64,000 bases of DNA from UBA3076 sp964646435 (GTDB lineage Bacteria; Desulfobacterota; Dissulfuribacteria; Dissulfuribacterales; UBA3076): assembly GCA_964646435.1 (NCBI GenBank), contig CAZYEJ010000002.1:15566-79565 (forward strand), in the 5' to 3' direction. The position numbers and the translations under genes are program-made. Positions 1 through 8,498 of this stretch are shown in pieces. The notes beneath the pieces are model-generated. The model was not told the origin of the DNA. It did not search any database and worked only from the letters and a program-made list of their open reading frames with translations. Position 1 is the stretch's first letter. Each line of letters starts with the position of its first letter.

Positions 1-1059
1 AGTTTACCAGTAATCAGACATATCCTTGTGCACACGGGGCAACATTACGACGAAAACCTGTCCAAGTGCTTCTTCGACGAGCTTGGTCTCCCGCGTCCAG
101 ATGTAAACCTGGAGGTGGGGTCCGGCTCACATGCCCAACAGACTGCTGAGATCATGCGGCGTTTCGAATCGGTACTTCTGGCTGAGCAGCCTGGCGTGCT
201 TATTGTAGTGGGGGATGTGAATTCAACTGTGGCCTGTGCTCTGGTGGCAGCCAAGATCCAATATCCTTTACAGAACCCAACTGATATAGAGCGTCCTTTC
301 ATTGTCCACGTTGAGGCAGGATTGCGATCAGGGGACCGCTCTATGCCGGAAGAGATAAATCGTCTTCTGACCGATGCTTTGAGCGATGCCTTGTTTGTCA
401 CTGAGGAGGCGGCAGTTACCAACCTGTTACGAGAAGGCATACCCAGGGAAAAAATCTTTTTTGTCGGGAATGTCATGATTGATACCCTGCACCGGCACAT
501 GGAAGAGGCCCGCAGGTCTGAGATCAAAAAGATCCTTAAAATTAGCGGTCGTTATGGCCTGGTAACCTTGCACAGGCCCAGCAATGTGGACACCGAAGAT
601 GCCCTGGAGCCCTTGATCAGGTGCTTGCAGGAAATCAGCAGGAATTTGTTTCTTGTCCTTCCTTTACACCCAAGGACAAAGGCCAGTCTGGAGAGATTCG
701 GATTACTGGAAGAATTTAATAATACCGAAGGAATCTGTCTAATCGGCCCTTTGGGATATCTGGACTTTTTAAACCTCCTCGATTCGGCTACAATGGTATT
801 AACTGATTCCGGGGGCATTCAGGAAGAAACAACAGCCTTGGGTGTGCCATGTATAACTCTCAGGGAAAATACCGAACGTCCAGTAACCATAACCATAGGT
901 ACTAATTATCTTGTGGGAACAGACCCTGCCAGGATTCTTGCCGTTGCCGGGGAGATTTTGTCCGGAAAAGGCAAGAGGGGAAAAATACCTCCGTATTGGG
1001 ATGGTCTTTCAGGTGAGCGGATTGTGGCCGACCTGACAGAGATGTATTGGAAAGGATAA
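1..1059 (+). CDS. wecB: UDP-N-acetylglucosamine 2-epimerase, 5' end outside window
   Basis: Interconverts UDP-GlcNAc and UDP-ManNAc in the cytoplasm, a precursor step for surface polysaccharide. The reading frame is open from base 1, so the true start lies left of the window; the GTG at 28 is an internal valine of the conserved VHTGQHYD motif, not a start. Other family marks are GDVNSTVA, HVEAGLRSGDRSMPEEINR, TLHRPSNVD, LPLHPRT and LTDSGGIQEE, the last being the UDP-binding region near the C terminus. About 350 residues are visible of a usual 360-390. The stop TAA at 1057-1059 lies just before sat-cysC. Confidence 0.95.
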   Translation, partial: SLPVIRHILVHTGQHYDENLSKCFFDELGLPRPDVNLEVGSGSHAQQTAEIMRRFESVLLAEQPGVLIVVGDVNSTVACALVAAKIQYPLQNPTDIERPFIVHVEAGLRSGDRSMPEEINRLLTDALSDALFVTEEAAVTNLLREGIPREKIFFVGNVMIDTLHRHMEEARRSEIKKILKISGRYGLVTLHRPSNVDTEDALEPLIRCLQEISRNLFLVLPLHPRTKASLERFGLLEEFNNTEGICLIGPLGYLDFLNLLDSATMVLTDSGGIQEETTALGVPCITLRENTERPVTITIGTNYLVGTDPARILAVAGEILSGKGKRGKIPPYWDGLSGERIVADLTEMYWKG

Positions 1060-1082
1060 TAAGTACAGAAATCATAAATCCA

Positions 1083-2804
1083 ATGACCCAACAACTTATT
1101 CCACCACACGGCGGCAAATTACAGAATCTTATGGTTTCTGCAGAACGGGCACAGGAACTACGCCAGGCTGCGGTAGATTTGCCTTCCATTGATCTTACAC
1201 AAAGGCAAGAGTGCGACCTTGAACTCCTGCTGAGCGGAGCTTTTTCGCCGCTTACCGGGTTTATGGACCAGGAGACCTATGACAGCGTCCTTGATACCCT
1301 TCGTCTTCCTGACGGAACAGTCTGGCCCATTCCGATTACTCTTGATATCCCGGAATGGGTGGCGGGGTCTCTTCAGGTTGGACAGCAGGCAGCCCTTTGT
1401 GACCAGGAAGGATTCATGCTGGCAGTCCTCACAGTTGATGAAGTATGGCAACCGGATAAGAAGAAAGAGGCCAGGAAAGTCTACACTACCGATGAAACCT
1501 CACACCCGGGAGTAGCGCATCTTTTTGAGCATGCAGGACCTTACTATGTGGGCGGCCAGGTCGAAGGACTTCACCTTCCCATCCATTTTGACTACAAGAC
1601 TTTACGTCTGGCTCCATCTGAGACACGGGCCTATTTTAAGAAAGTCGGCTGGAGGCGAGTAGTGGTCTTCCAGACACGCCGCCCACTGCACAATGCCCAC
1701 AAGGCTTTGACCCTTCTGGCTGCTAACGAGGCCCGAGCCAACATCCTACTCCATCCTGTAGTTGGTTCCACAAGTCCTGGAGATATCGACCACTATGCCA
1801 GGGTCAGATGCTACCAGGCCATTGCTCGAACATATCCCAAAGGTTCAATTTTTCTGAACCTTCTACCTTTAGCCATGCGCATGGCCGGGCCTCGGGAAGC
1901 CCTCTTGCAGGCCATTATCAATAAGAACTACGGCTGCACCCATTTCATAGTTACACCCAATCACGCCGACCCATTTACTACTACTGAACGACCGGCTTAC
2001 TATCCTCGCTTTGGAGCATTGGAGCTATTAGAACAATTTGAGAAGGAGTGTGGGATAACTACTATTTCATTCAGCCGGATGGTCTATGTGGAGGAGAAGG
2101 CACAGTTTTTGTCGGAAGATGAGTGTCCTCCTGAAGTTGCGCCAAAGCACCTGACAGCTTCGGAACTGCGTCGTCGCTTAGAGTATGGTCTTGAGATCCC
2201 GAGCTGGTTTTCCCCTCCGGAGGTGGTGTCTGAGCTCAGACGGGCTTATCCCGCCCGCAGCAGTCAAGGCTTTACGGTCTTTTTTACAGGTCTTTCAGGT
2301 TCAGGAAAGTCGACCATTGCCAAGATCTTGCTGACCAGATTTCTGGAAATGGGTGACAGACCTGTGACACTCCTTGATGGAGATATTGTACGCAAGCATC
2401 TTTCAAGCGAGTTGGGGTTTTCAGAAGAAGATCGACACATAAATGTTATTCGAATTGGTTTTGTGGCGAGTGAGATAACAAAGAATCGTGGCATTGCCTT
2501 ATGTGCTCCGATTGCTCCCTATGAGCGATCAAGGCGACAGAACAGGGAGCTGATTTCCCGGTATGGTGGTTACATCGAGGTCTATCTCTCAACTTCTTTG
2601 GAAATTTGTATGAAACGGGACCGCAAGGGGCTGTATGCCAAGGCCCTTGCCGGAAAAATAAAGGGGGTAACAGGAGTTGATGATCCCTATGAAGAGCCGA
2701 TTAATGCTGATATCAAAATTGACACCACAGACGTTGGACCAGAGGAGGTAGCTCAAGAGGTACTGTTTTGTCTCAAGAGTAAGGGATATGTGGGGAAGGT
2801 CTAG
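1083..2804 (+). CDS. Bifunctional sulfate adenylyltransferase / adenylylsulfate kinase
   Basis: Makes APS from ATP and sulfate (N-terminal Sat domain, about residues 1-390) and phosphorylates it to PAPS (C-terminal APS kinase, about 397-573). The Sat active-site motif QTRRPLHNAH lies near residue 196. The kinase has the P-loop GLSGSGKST and the LLDGD segment followed by an FSEEDRHINV stretch. I chose ATG 1083 because the protein then begins MTQQLIPPHGGK, the usual Sat amino terminus; a TTG at 1047 inside wecB would add 12 residues that lack homology, but no strong ribosome site favours either. Such fusions usually serve sulfate assimilation or PAPS supply; in a sulfate reducer a separate dissimilatory Sat would be expected elsewhere. 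It may be cotranscribed with wecB. Confidence 0.93.
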   Translation: MTQQLIPPHGGKLQNLMVSAERAQELRQAAVDLPSIDLTQRQECDLELLLSGAFSPLTGFMDQETYDSVLDTLRLPDGTVWPIPITLDIPEWVAGSLQVGQQAALCDQEGFMLAVLTVDEVWQPDKKKEARKVYTTDETSHPGVAHLFEHAGPYYVGGQVEGLHLPIHFDYKTLRLAPSETRAYFKKVGWRRVVVFQTRRPLHNAHKALTLLAANEARANILLHPVVGSTSPGDIDHYARVRCYQAIARTYPKGSIFLNLLPLAMRMAGPREALLQAIINKNYGCTHFIVTPNHADPFTTTERPAYYPRFGALELLEQFEKECGITTISFSRMVYVEEKAQFLSEDECPPEVAPKHLTASELRRRLEYGLEIPSWFSPPEVVSELRRAYPARSSQGFTVFFTGLSGSGKSTIAKILLTRFLEMGDRPVTLLDGDIVRKHLSSELGFSEEDRHINVIRIGFVASEITKNRGIALCAPIAPYERSRRQNRELISRYGGYIEVYLSTSLEICMKRDRKGLYAKALAGKIKGVTGVDDPYEEPINADIKIDTTDVGPEEVAQEVLFCLKSKGYVGKV

Positions 2805-2921
2805 GGAAATCAGCAGGCGTTAAAATGCTCAGGGTTGCCGTGAATCAACAAACAGCAATCATAAATTCATGTTCCTTGCCTTTCTAAAGATTTCAACCAT
2901 CTCGCAACGATCGAACAGAGA

Positions 2922-4748
2922 TTAGTGGATCGGTCCCTTGCCAATGGGACGGTTATTGGCGGCCAGGATGGTCTTGCGCAATCTGATGGAAAGGGGGGTC
3001 ACTTCCACCATTTCATCGGCTTTGATGAAGTGGATGGCCCTCTCCAGGGTCATGGGCATTACCGTGGTCAAAACCACGGCGTCATCCTTGCCGGATGCCC
3101 GCATATTGGAGAGCTTTTTCCCTTTGCAGGGATTTACATTGAGATCCACTTCCCGGTTGTATTCCCCCACGATCATGCCCTCATACACCGGATCATTGGG
3201 CGACACGAACAACTGCCCCCGGGGTTCCAGTCTGAACAAGGCGTAAGCCACGGCCTTCCCCTGGCGGTCCGAGACCAATGCTCCCGTGTACCGGGACGGA
3301 AAATCTCCCAGATAATCGTCATAGCCAAAAAAATAAGAATTCAGAATTCCTGTGCCCTTGGTATCGGTCAAGAATTCCTCCCGGTACCCAATCAGCCCCC
3401 TGGAAGGCATGATAAATTCGATTCTTACCCGCCCCGAGCCTTTGTTCACCATATTGCTCATGCGAGCCTTTCGATGGGCCAGCTTTTCAGTTACGATTCC
3501 CACGAATGACTCGTCGCAATCCACGAACACATGTTCCATGGGTTCCTGGCGCTTGCCATTCTTTTCCTTATAGATCACCTCAGGTCGTCCCACGCACAAT
3601 TCAAATCCTTCCCGGCGCATCATTTCGACGAGAATTGCCATTTGGAATTCCCCCCGGCCCTTGACAATGAAGCTTTCTTGACTGCCGGTATCTTCCACGC
3701 GAATAGCCACGTTGCGCAGGGTCTCTTTCATGAGCCGTTCCCGGATTTTGCGGGATTGAACAATTTTACCTTCCTTGCCCACCAGGGGACTGTTGTTGAT
3801 GGTAAAGGTCATGGAGACCGTGGGTTCGTCCACGCGGATGCGCTTCAATGCCTTGGGCTTGGTTCGGGTGCAGATGGTATCTCCGATTTTCACATCGTCG
3901 GCACCCGAGATCACGATGATATCTCCGACATCAGCGTGGTTCACAGCTTGCAGTGCCATGCCCTGGTACACCTGGAGTTTGGCGAGTTTAATGGGCAGGT
4001 GGGAGTTATCTTCAGTGATACAGATCAGGCCATCATCAAGGGATATGGAGCCGTTCATGATCTTGCCCACGGCCAAGCGGCCCAGATAGTCGGAATAGTC
4101 CAGATCCGCCACCAGCATTTGAAAGGGTTCTTCCGAATCGTAAACAGGTCCTGGGATTTCCGACAAAATTGTATCAAAAAGCAAGTGGATGTTTTCCCGC
4201 GGTTCATCCAGGACGGGTTGAACAATGCCCTGACGGCCAATGGCATAGAGGACCGGAAAATCCAATTGGTCCTCGGAGGCATCCAGATCGATGAACAGAT
4301 CGTAAATTTCGTCCAGCACCTCATCCGCCCGGGCATCTTTGCGGTCGATTTTGTTGATCACCACCAGTATGACCAATCCGGCTTCCAGGGCTTTTTTCAA
4401 AACAAACCGGGTTTGGGGCAGAGGGCCTTCCGAAGCATCTACCAGCAAAATAGCGCCGTCCACCATGGCCATGGCCCGTTCCACTTCCCCGCCAAAATCC
4501 GCGTGGCCCGGGGTATCCAGGATGTTGATCTTGGTATCTTTCCACATGATCGAGCAATTCTTGGCTGCGATGGTAATACCCCGCTCCCGCTCCAGATCCA
4601 TGCTGTCCATGATCCGCTCATCCATTTCTTTGCCTTCGCGGAACAGGCCGCTTTGCCGGAACATGGCATCCACCAGGGTGGTCTTGCCATGGTCGACGTG
4701 GGCGATGATAGCAATATTTCTCAATTTTTGATTTTGTTGTTTGGTCAT
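2922..4748 (-). CDS. typA: Ribosome-associated translational GTPase TypA/BipA
   Basis: An elongation-factor-like GTPase that binds the ribosome and helps 50S assembly and stress adaptation. At 608 residues it is full length. The G1 motif AHVDHGKTTL is near residues 16-25, followed by DTPGHADFGG (G3) and NKIDR (G4); the C-terminal half carries the BipA-specific GRGEFQMAILVE and MPSRGLIGYR segments. ATG 4748 has a purine-rich AGAGAGG about 15 nt upstream. The gene converges with sat-cysC and no clear terminator separates them. A 429-codon frame on the opposite strand (3531-4820) is only a shadow. Confidence 0.97.
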   Translation of the reverse strand: MTKQQNQKLRNIAIIAHVDHGKTTLVDAMFRQSGLFREGKEMDERIMDSMDLERERGITIAAKNCSIMWKDTKINILDTPGHADFGGEVERAMAMVDGAILLVDASEGPLPQTRFVLKKALEAGLVILVVINKIDRKDARADEVLDEIYDLFIDLDASEDQLDFPVLYAIGRQGIVQPVLDEPRENIHLLFDTILSEIPGPVYDSEEPFQMLVADLDYSDYLGRLAVGKIMNGSISLDDGLICITEDNSHLPIKLAKLQVYQGMALQAVNHADVGDIIVISGADDVKIGDTICTRTKPKALKRIRVDEPTVSMTFTINNSPLVGKEGKIVQSRKIRERLMKETLRNVAIRVEDTGSQESFIVKGRGEFQMAILVEMMRREGFELCVGRPEVIYKEKNGKRQEPMEHVFVDCDESFVGIVTEKLAHRKARMSNMVNKGSGRVRIEFIMPSRGLIGYREEFLTDTKGTGILNSYFFGYDDYLGDFPSRYTGALVSDRQGKAVAYALFRLEPRGQLFVSPNDPVYEGMIVGEYNREVDLNVNPCKGKKLSNMRASGKDDAVVLTTVMPMTLERAIHFIKADEMVEVTPLSIRLRKTILAANNRPIGKGPIH

Positions 4749-5249
4749 AATAATTTTAAAGCCTCTCTGAGCTCAATCATCCATTTCAATTCATCATCTT
4801 TCAACGCCCATTCAAAATGAATGGACTCGGATTATGATAAATTATTTTGAACGTGCGTTTATTTAGATTTCGATATAATGATTGTGGCAGAGCTATAGGA
4901 AGGAAATTATACAAGTCGTACTTCTGCAACCGATATCGCAGTCAAAAATCATTATCGAGGAAGTCTATACTACTTTGAAGGTGTTCTGGCAATGCAGTCA
5001 ATGCCCCTCATCCGATTCATTTTGCGGAATCTATCGGTCGGAAATTTTATAAGGGCATGGTTTTAATCTCGGCCATTGAACCACACGAAAAGCGTTATTC
5101 ATTTCATTCGTAGTTCAGAATATTCCCTCTTCATTGGCAGATGGACGAAGACTGCTTCTTGTCAAAGATTTCTCAATTGACATTTAACAAGGCTTTGATC
5201 TCCAAAACTGGAGATAATGTTTTTTTGGTTGTTATGTGTAAAGATGATT
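4749..5249. other. Gene-free stretch upstream of typA
   Basis: I see no supportable gene in these 500 bases. A small hairpin (stem CCATTCA, loop AAA) lies at 4808-4824 in the typA leader region. Short open stretches around 4900-5100 have no recognisable homology or ribosome site. The right edge is the inverted repeat of the transposable element. Confidence 0.5.
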
Positions 5250-5272
5250 GGGGACATTGCCAATTTATACAA
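5250..5272 (+). repeat. Left inverted repeat of the RAYT element
   Basis: 23-nt sequence beginning GGGGACATTGCC, inverted partner of 6301-6323 with one mismatch. Confidence 0.85.
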
Positions 5273-5291
5273 CTTAAGGTATGTATGCTGT

Positions 5292-6293
5292 ATGGTAAGA
5301 CAAGCCAGATTGGATGCGCCTGGTGTTTTGCACCATGTCATGGCACGTGGGATTGAGCAACGGCCAATTTTTATTGATGATTGTGACATGGATGAATTTG
5401 TTCGCCGTCTCTCACATCTTGCCCTGGAAGGAAAACTGATCGTTTATGCATGGTCTTTGATGCCCAACTACTTTAATCTTCTGGTCAGGACCGGAAAGAT
5501 CTCACTTTCCAGGAGCATGCGCTCGTTGTTAACAGGGTATGCCGGATACTTTAACCAACGGCATAGACATCATGGACATGTATTTCAAGACCGTTTCAAG
5601 TCTGTAATTTGTGAGGAAGAACCATACTTTTTGGAGCTTGTTCGATATTTGCACCTCAATCCTCTGCGTGCTGGTGTTGTTAAGGACATGAAGGAGCTGG
5701 ACCGGTATCCGTACACAGGCCATTCGGTCCTTGTGGGCAGTATAGAACGGTCATGGCAGGATGCTGAAGATGTGTGGAGTCGATTTGGCAGGACATGCCG
5801 GGAGGCTGCGAAGAACTATAGGGCCTTTGTATCGGATGCTATCGGACAAGGCCAAAGGCCTGACCTTGTGGGTGGCGGGTTTTATCGAAGCATGGGTGGT
5901 CGGCGTGCGGTTGCGGATTTACGTCGAGGCCGTAAGGCATATCAGTCTGACGAACGTGTATTGGGGTCTTCCGCCTTTGTTGAGTCCCTGCTTAAGGAAG
6001 TGGATGCTAAGTCTGAAGGAAGATACGGGAAAATAAAGCTTTCAAAGCTGAAGAAACGCATTGCCAGAGATATGGGAGTCAGTAGTCATGCCCTGGATGG
6101 TAGAGGCAGGTCTCAGGATGTATCACGTGCCAGGGCTATTCTCTGTTATGTTTGGACAAATTATTTAAGACAGAGTGGCCGTGAACTTGCCCGAGAGCTT
6201 GGCGTAAGTCCACAAGCTGTTTATGCGGCTTCTTCCCGAACTGAAAGGGACGGTGGATTTGACGCGGAAGCCCTGGAAAGATGGTGCCGGTAA
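5292..6293 (+). CDS. RAYT/IS200-like transposase with degenerate HUH motif
   Basis: Belongs to the Y1/REP-associated tyrosine transposases, which nick single-stranded DNA with a His-hydrophobic-His metal site and a catalytic Tyr. The family N terminus (RQARLDAPGVLHHVMARG) and the segment LVRYLHLNPLRAGVV with the candidate Tyr are clear. However, the position expected to read NHFH reads N59-Y60-F61-N62, so both HUH histidines are replaced. The C-terminal third has a helix-turn-helix-like repeat (RELARELGVSPQAVY). I chose ATG 5292 because the family starts here and AAGG lies about 12 nt upstream; an upstream in-frame ATG at 5217 lies outside the element. The frame is otherwise intact at 333 residues. 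Confidence 0.85.
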   Translation: MVRQARLDAPGVLHHVMARGIEQRPIFIDDCDMDEFVRRLSHLALEGKLIVYAWSLMPNYFNLLVRTGKISLSRSMRSLLTGYAGYFNQRHRHHGHVFQDRFKSVICEEEPYFLELVRYLHLNPLRAGVVKDMKELDRYPYTGHSVLVGSIERSWQDAEDVWSRFGRTCREAAKNYRAFVSDAIGQGQRPDLVGGGFYRSMGGRRAVADLRRGRKAYQSDERVLGSSAFVESLLKEVDAKSEGRYGKIKLSKLKKRIARDMGVSSHALDGRGRSQDVSRARAILCYVWTNYLRQSGRELARELGVSPQAVYAASSRTERDGGFDAEALERWCR

Positions 6294-6300
6294 AAATATA

Positions 6301-6323
6301 TTGTATAAATTGGCAACGTCCCC
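6301..6323 (-). repeat. Right inverted repeat of the RAYT element
   Basis: Reverse complement of 5250-5272 except one base; lies 8 bp after the transposase stop codon. Confidence 0.85.
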
Positions 6324-6346
6324 TTGCTCGGATCTATATTACCCCC

Positions 6347-6381
6347 AAAAGTGTAAACTACTTTTGGCTTGCTATGAAGGA
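6347..6381 (+). repeat. Dispersed repeat, GTGTAAACTACTTTT family
   Basis: Shares AGTGTAAACTACTTTT and, after a variable spacer, GAAGGAT with 13833-13869; a weaker inverted relative lies near 13666-13698. Confidence 0.6.
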
Positions 6382-6520
6382 TGCAGAAAGTTGTAAGATA
6401 TCTTGTAACCGTTCACGGGTTCAGAGGTTTAGTTGGTTTTGACCTAAATCTCTTTGTCGGATTATCTGGTTGCCCGAATGCGGGCGGTTCCTTTTTGCCA
6501 ACTATGTTAGCAGGGGAAAC

Positions 6521-6630
6521 GTCTGTATTTGTCTGTGTAAGTCTGCCTACCCTGCCTGCCTGCCCATAGGTCCGGTAGATCGTATCGGGGTGGAATGCGT
6601 AGCATATTCCTCCGGGGTGGCTAATTCAAA
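6521..6630 (+). repeat. Dispersed 90-nt repeat, diverged copy 1
   Basis: Shares ordered blocks TTGTCTGTGT, GTCTGCC, CGGTAGAT and GGGGTGGCTAATTCAAA with the copies at 14111-14200 (inverted) and 63113-63200, but carries an extra block before the last motif. Confidence 0.65.
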
Positions 6631-6682
6631 TGCCCTCAAGAAGCGAGTGCCAACATCAAAAAAATGATTAACGGACAGATAG

Positions 6683-7267
6683 ATGGCTAAAAGAGTATGT
6701 CCTGTATGGGTTGGTTATCTTCTTGCCAGCCCGATAAGAAAATTATTACAAAATCCCAAAAAGATACTTAGCCCGTATGTTGAGAATGGTATGAAGGTTC
6801 TGGATATAGGATGTGCAATGGGTTTCTTCAGTTTGCCCCTTGCACGGATGGTCGGTTCGAAAGGAAAAGTTATATGTGTAGATGTTCAGGAGAAGATGAT
6901 CAGGTCACTTGAAAAACGGGCACAAAAAGCAGGATTGTCTAATAAAATTGAAACACGGACATGTCATCACGATTCTCTTGGCCTGCATGACCTTAAAGAA
7001 AAGTTCGATTTTGCCCTTGCATCCGCTGTTGTGCACGAAATTGCTGATGCTTCCAGATTTTTTTCTGAAATATATGAAATCATGAAACCGAATGGAAAAT
7101 TTTTAGTAATAGAACCAAAGGGACATGTATCAGAAAAACATTTTGAGATAACCGTTTCTGTGGCCGAACAGAAAGGTTTTAAGATATTCGGAAGGCCTCG
7201 AACCGGTCGGAGTCATGTTGTCCTGCTGAGTAAGGGAAACGTTAAAAGAAAATATTTGAAACACTAA
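6683..7267 (+). CDS. Class I SAM-dependent methyltransferase
   Basis: A 194-residue protein with a Rossmann-type methyltransferase fold. Motif I is VLDIGCAMGFFSLPLA (about residues 38-53), the acidic strand-2 end is VICVDVQ, and the post-motif FDFALASAVVHEI and LVIEPKG fit methyltransferase type 11/31. The substrate cannot be read from the sequence. Starting MAKRVCPVWVGYLL at ATG 6683, it resembles small methyltransferases found beside mobile elements in anaerobes. No operon partner is adjacent: the upstream stretch is repeat-bearing and the downstream stretch is REP-like, so it seems to be an isolated accessory gene. Confidence 0.85.
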   Translation: MAKRVCPVWVGYLLASPIRKLLQNPKKILSPYVENGMKVLDIGCAMGFFSLPLARMVGSKGKVICVDVQEKMIRSLEKRAQKAGLSNKIETRTCHHDSLGLHDLKEKFDFALASAVVHEIADASRFFSEIYEIMKPNGKFLVIEPKGHVSEKHFEITVSVAEQKGFKIFGRPRTGRSHVVLLSKGNVKRKYLKH

Positions 7268-7402
7268 TCAGTAAGGGGAGGTTTTCCCCCTCCCTGCACT
7301 GACTAATGCTTGGCCGAAAATCTCTATTTTTTCTGGTAGTTCCTGTGATTATACGTGACTTTTCAATAAGTCCGGGCAAATCATATTTTGCGACTGTCCA
7401 AT

Positions 7403-7470
7403 GGATTCCGGCTTTCGCCGGAATGACAGGTGCTTATACCCAATCGTCATTCCCGCGAAAGCGGGAATCC
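7403..7470. repeat. Pair of inverted REP-like palindromes
   Basis: Two hairpins with 8-bp stems and 4-nt loops: ATTCCGGC/GCCGGAAT at 7405-7424 and ATTCCCGC/GCGGGAAT at 7449-7468. Read outward on opposite strands, both give TGGATTCC...GGAATGAC, the arrangement of a bacterial interspersed mosaic element. A RAYT relic lies about 230 bp downstream, consistent with the known REP-RAYT association. Confidence 0.75.
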
Positions 7471-7694
7471 AATCGTCATTTTTAAATTGCCATTTTCGTC
7501 TTTCTCCATGCATTCATGGAGACGACTCTTGAACGTCTCTGCCATTTGTACTTCACAGCTCAAGGAGATATTCATCCTCCTGGCACAGTATTGATTTACT
7601 TGCCCCGTTAAATCTAAATGGCATAATCTGACAATATGGAAGGACCGGGAACCAAGGCAAGGTTCGGCATGGTATTTTGAAACATGGTGATTAT

Positions 7695-7937
7695 TTAACT
7701 GGGGTAGCGGTTCTGGTAGAGATAACCGTGCCGACCATGCCGACGGTTAAAGGAGATAGCATAACCGGTGAGAACTTTCCGCATCAGATCCCCAAGGGGT
7801 CTATTACTTGTGCGGATAAGCAGATGGACATGGTTGGACATCAGCACCCATGCATAACATCTGCAGCCAGTCAAAGAAAGATTCTTTTCAAGTCGACCAA
7901 GAAAGTCATTCCGGTCACAGCCATCAAGAAAGATATC
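7695..7937 (-). pseudogene. RAYT transposase remnant (HUH core only)
   Basis: The minus strand encodes 80 codons that match the centre of a RAYT transposase: CDRNDFLGRLEKN, then YAWVLMSNHVHLLIRT with an intact HUH (H-V-H), then LMRKVLTGYAISFNRRH and YLYQNRYPS followed by a stop. The N-terminal MARG region and everything after QNRY, including the catalytic-Tyr helix, are missing. It is a truncated copy of a different lineage from the 5292-6293 gene. Confidence 0.8.
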
Positions 7938-8046
7938 CGTCCCCCGTCCCCAAATTACTAATTTTTATGTACTGCATTCTTTGAATATCAATCGAGAAAC
8001 TTTTAAGCTGTTGCTTCACGGATTGGTCTAACTCGTTCAATTTTTT

Positions 8047-8316
8047 TCATTCGTTTTGGCGAAGGTGATTGTGCGTGATCAGAGACTTTTCAAGGGCCTC
8101 TTGGTCGGTCGAGTCATTGTGCTCCAACAGCACCACCACAATTTTTAATAGACGTTCGAGACCGACGGAGAGGTTGTAAAGAACTTCAAATATTTCATCG
8201 GTGTTATCGAGAATTTGCATCTCGTAAAAACGGCGTAATCCGGAGTAGATGAAAGCTCCGGAAACGCTAAGCTCTTTACTTAGATTAAAGTTTTTCCATG
8301 CTTGCGTTGCTTCCAT
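8047..8316 (-). CDS. Hypothetical protein, probably N-terminal fragment
   Basis: 89 residues from ATG 8316, which has AGGATG about 9 nt upstream; an in-frame ATG at 8346 would add ten residues. The text is protein-like and amphipathic: LSVSGAFIYSGLRRFYEM, then IFEVLYNLSVGLERLLKIV, ending ITHNHLRQNE. It recalls the amino-terminal part of a longer family of uncharacterised bacterial proteins, and its abrupt end beside the RAYT relic suggests that the rest was lost. I cannot assign a function. Confidence 0.5.
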   Translation of the reverse strand: MEATQAWKNFNLSKELSVSGAFIYSGLRRFYEMQILDNTDEIFEVLYNLSVGLERLLKIVVVLLEHNDSTDQEALEKSLITHNHLRQNE

Positions 8317-8350
8317 TTTAGAGCATCCTATATTGTCCCACCACAATTAT

Positions 8351-8480
8351 TGCCCAATCGCGGTGCTGACCCGCGAGCACGTCGGGTATGAGCAGGCCGG
8401 CGCGCGCAGTCGGGTCGAGTACCTTGTTCCGGCGCGTAGCGGTAGCGACGGGGCAAGGTGCTCAACGTAGCCGGCTTGCT
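8351..8480. other. Short GC-rich island
   Basis: About 130 bp that are visibly richer in G+C (many GCGC, CCGG and CGGG steps) than the AT-leaning DNA on both sides. No homology or clear reading frame is recognised; a small inverted repeat ACCTTG...CAAGGT lies within. It sits directly upstream of the yefM promoter and may be a foreign insert or relic. Confidence 0.4.
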
Positions 8481-8498
8481 GGGGCTCCAAATATGTGC

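Larger units (their letters stand above)
5250..6323. mobile_element. RAYT-type (IS200-like) element with 23-bp terminal inverted repeats
   Basis: The transposase-like gene at 5292-6293 is bracketed by inverted repeats at 5250-5272 and 6301-6323 that match at 22 of 23 positions (core TTGCCAATTTATACAA on the left). The whole unit is 1074 bp. Inverted-repeat bracketing of a single Y1-transposase gene is typical of RAYT elements, which are usually sedentary and associated with palindromic repeats. Its own transposase has a mutated catalytic motif, so it is probably immobile unless helped in trans. Confidence 0.8.
6324..6682. other. Gene-free repeat-bearing stretch
   Basis: No gene is supported here. 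It holds a copy of the GTGTAAACTACTTTT repeat (6347-6381), a GTAACCGTTCACGGGTTC motif (6402-6420) and a diverged copy of a dispersed 90-nt repeat (6521-6630), each recurring elsewhere in the window. Confidence 0.6.
7268..8046. other. Repeat and relic stretch
   Basis: No intact gene is seen. The stretch carries a pair of REP-like hairpins (7403-7470) and a minus-strand RAYT relic (7695-7937). The rest shows nothing I can name. Confidence 0.6.

Noticed and set aside
1047..1082. TTG 1047 as the start of sat-cysC
   Set aside because: It would add 12 residues that no Sat protein has; ATG 1083 gives the usual N terminus.
3531..4820. 429-codon frame on the plus strand
   Set aside because: It is entirely antisense to typA, has no homology and follows the codon pattern of the real gene on the other strand.
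7447..7575. 42-residue minus-strand frame beginning MNISLSCEVQMAETF
   Set aside because: AGGAGG touches the ATG with no spacing, the frame ends in a REP hairpin and no homology is seen.
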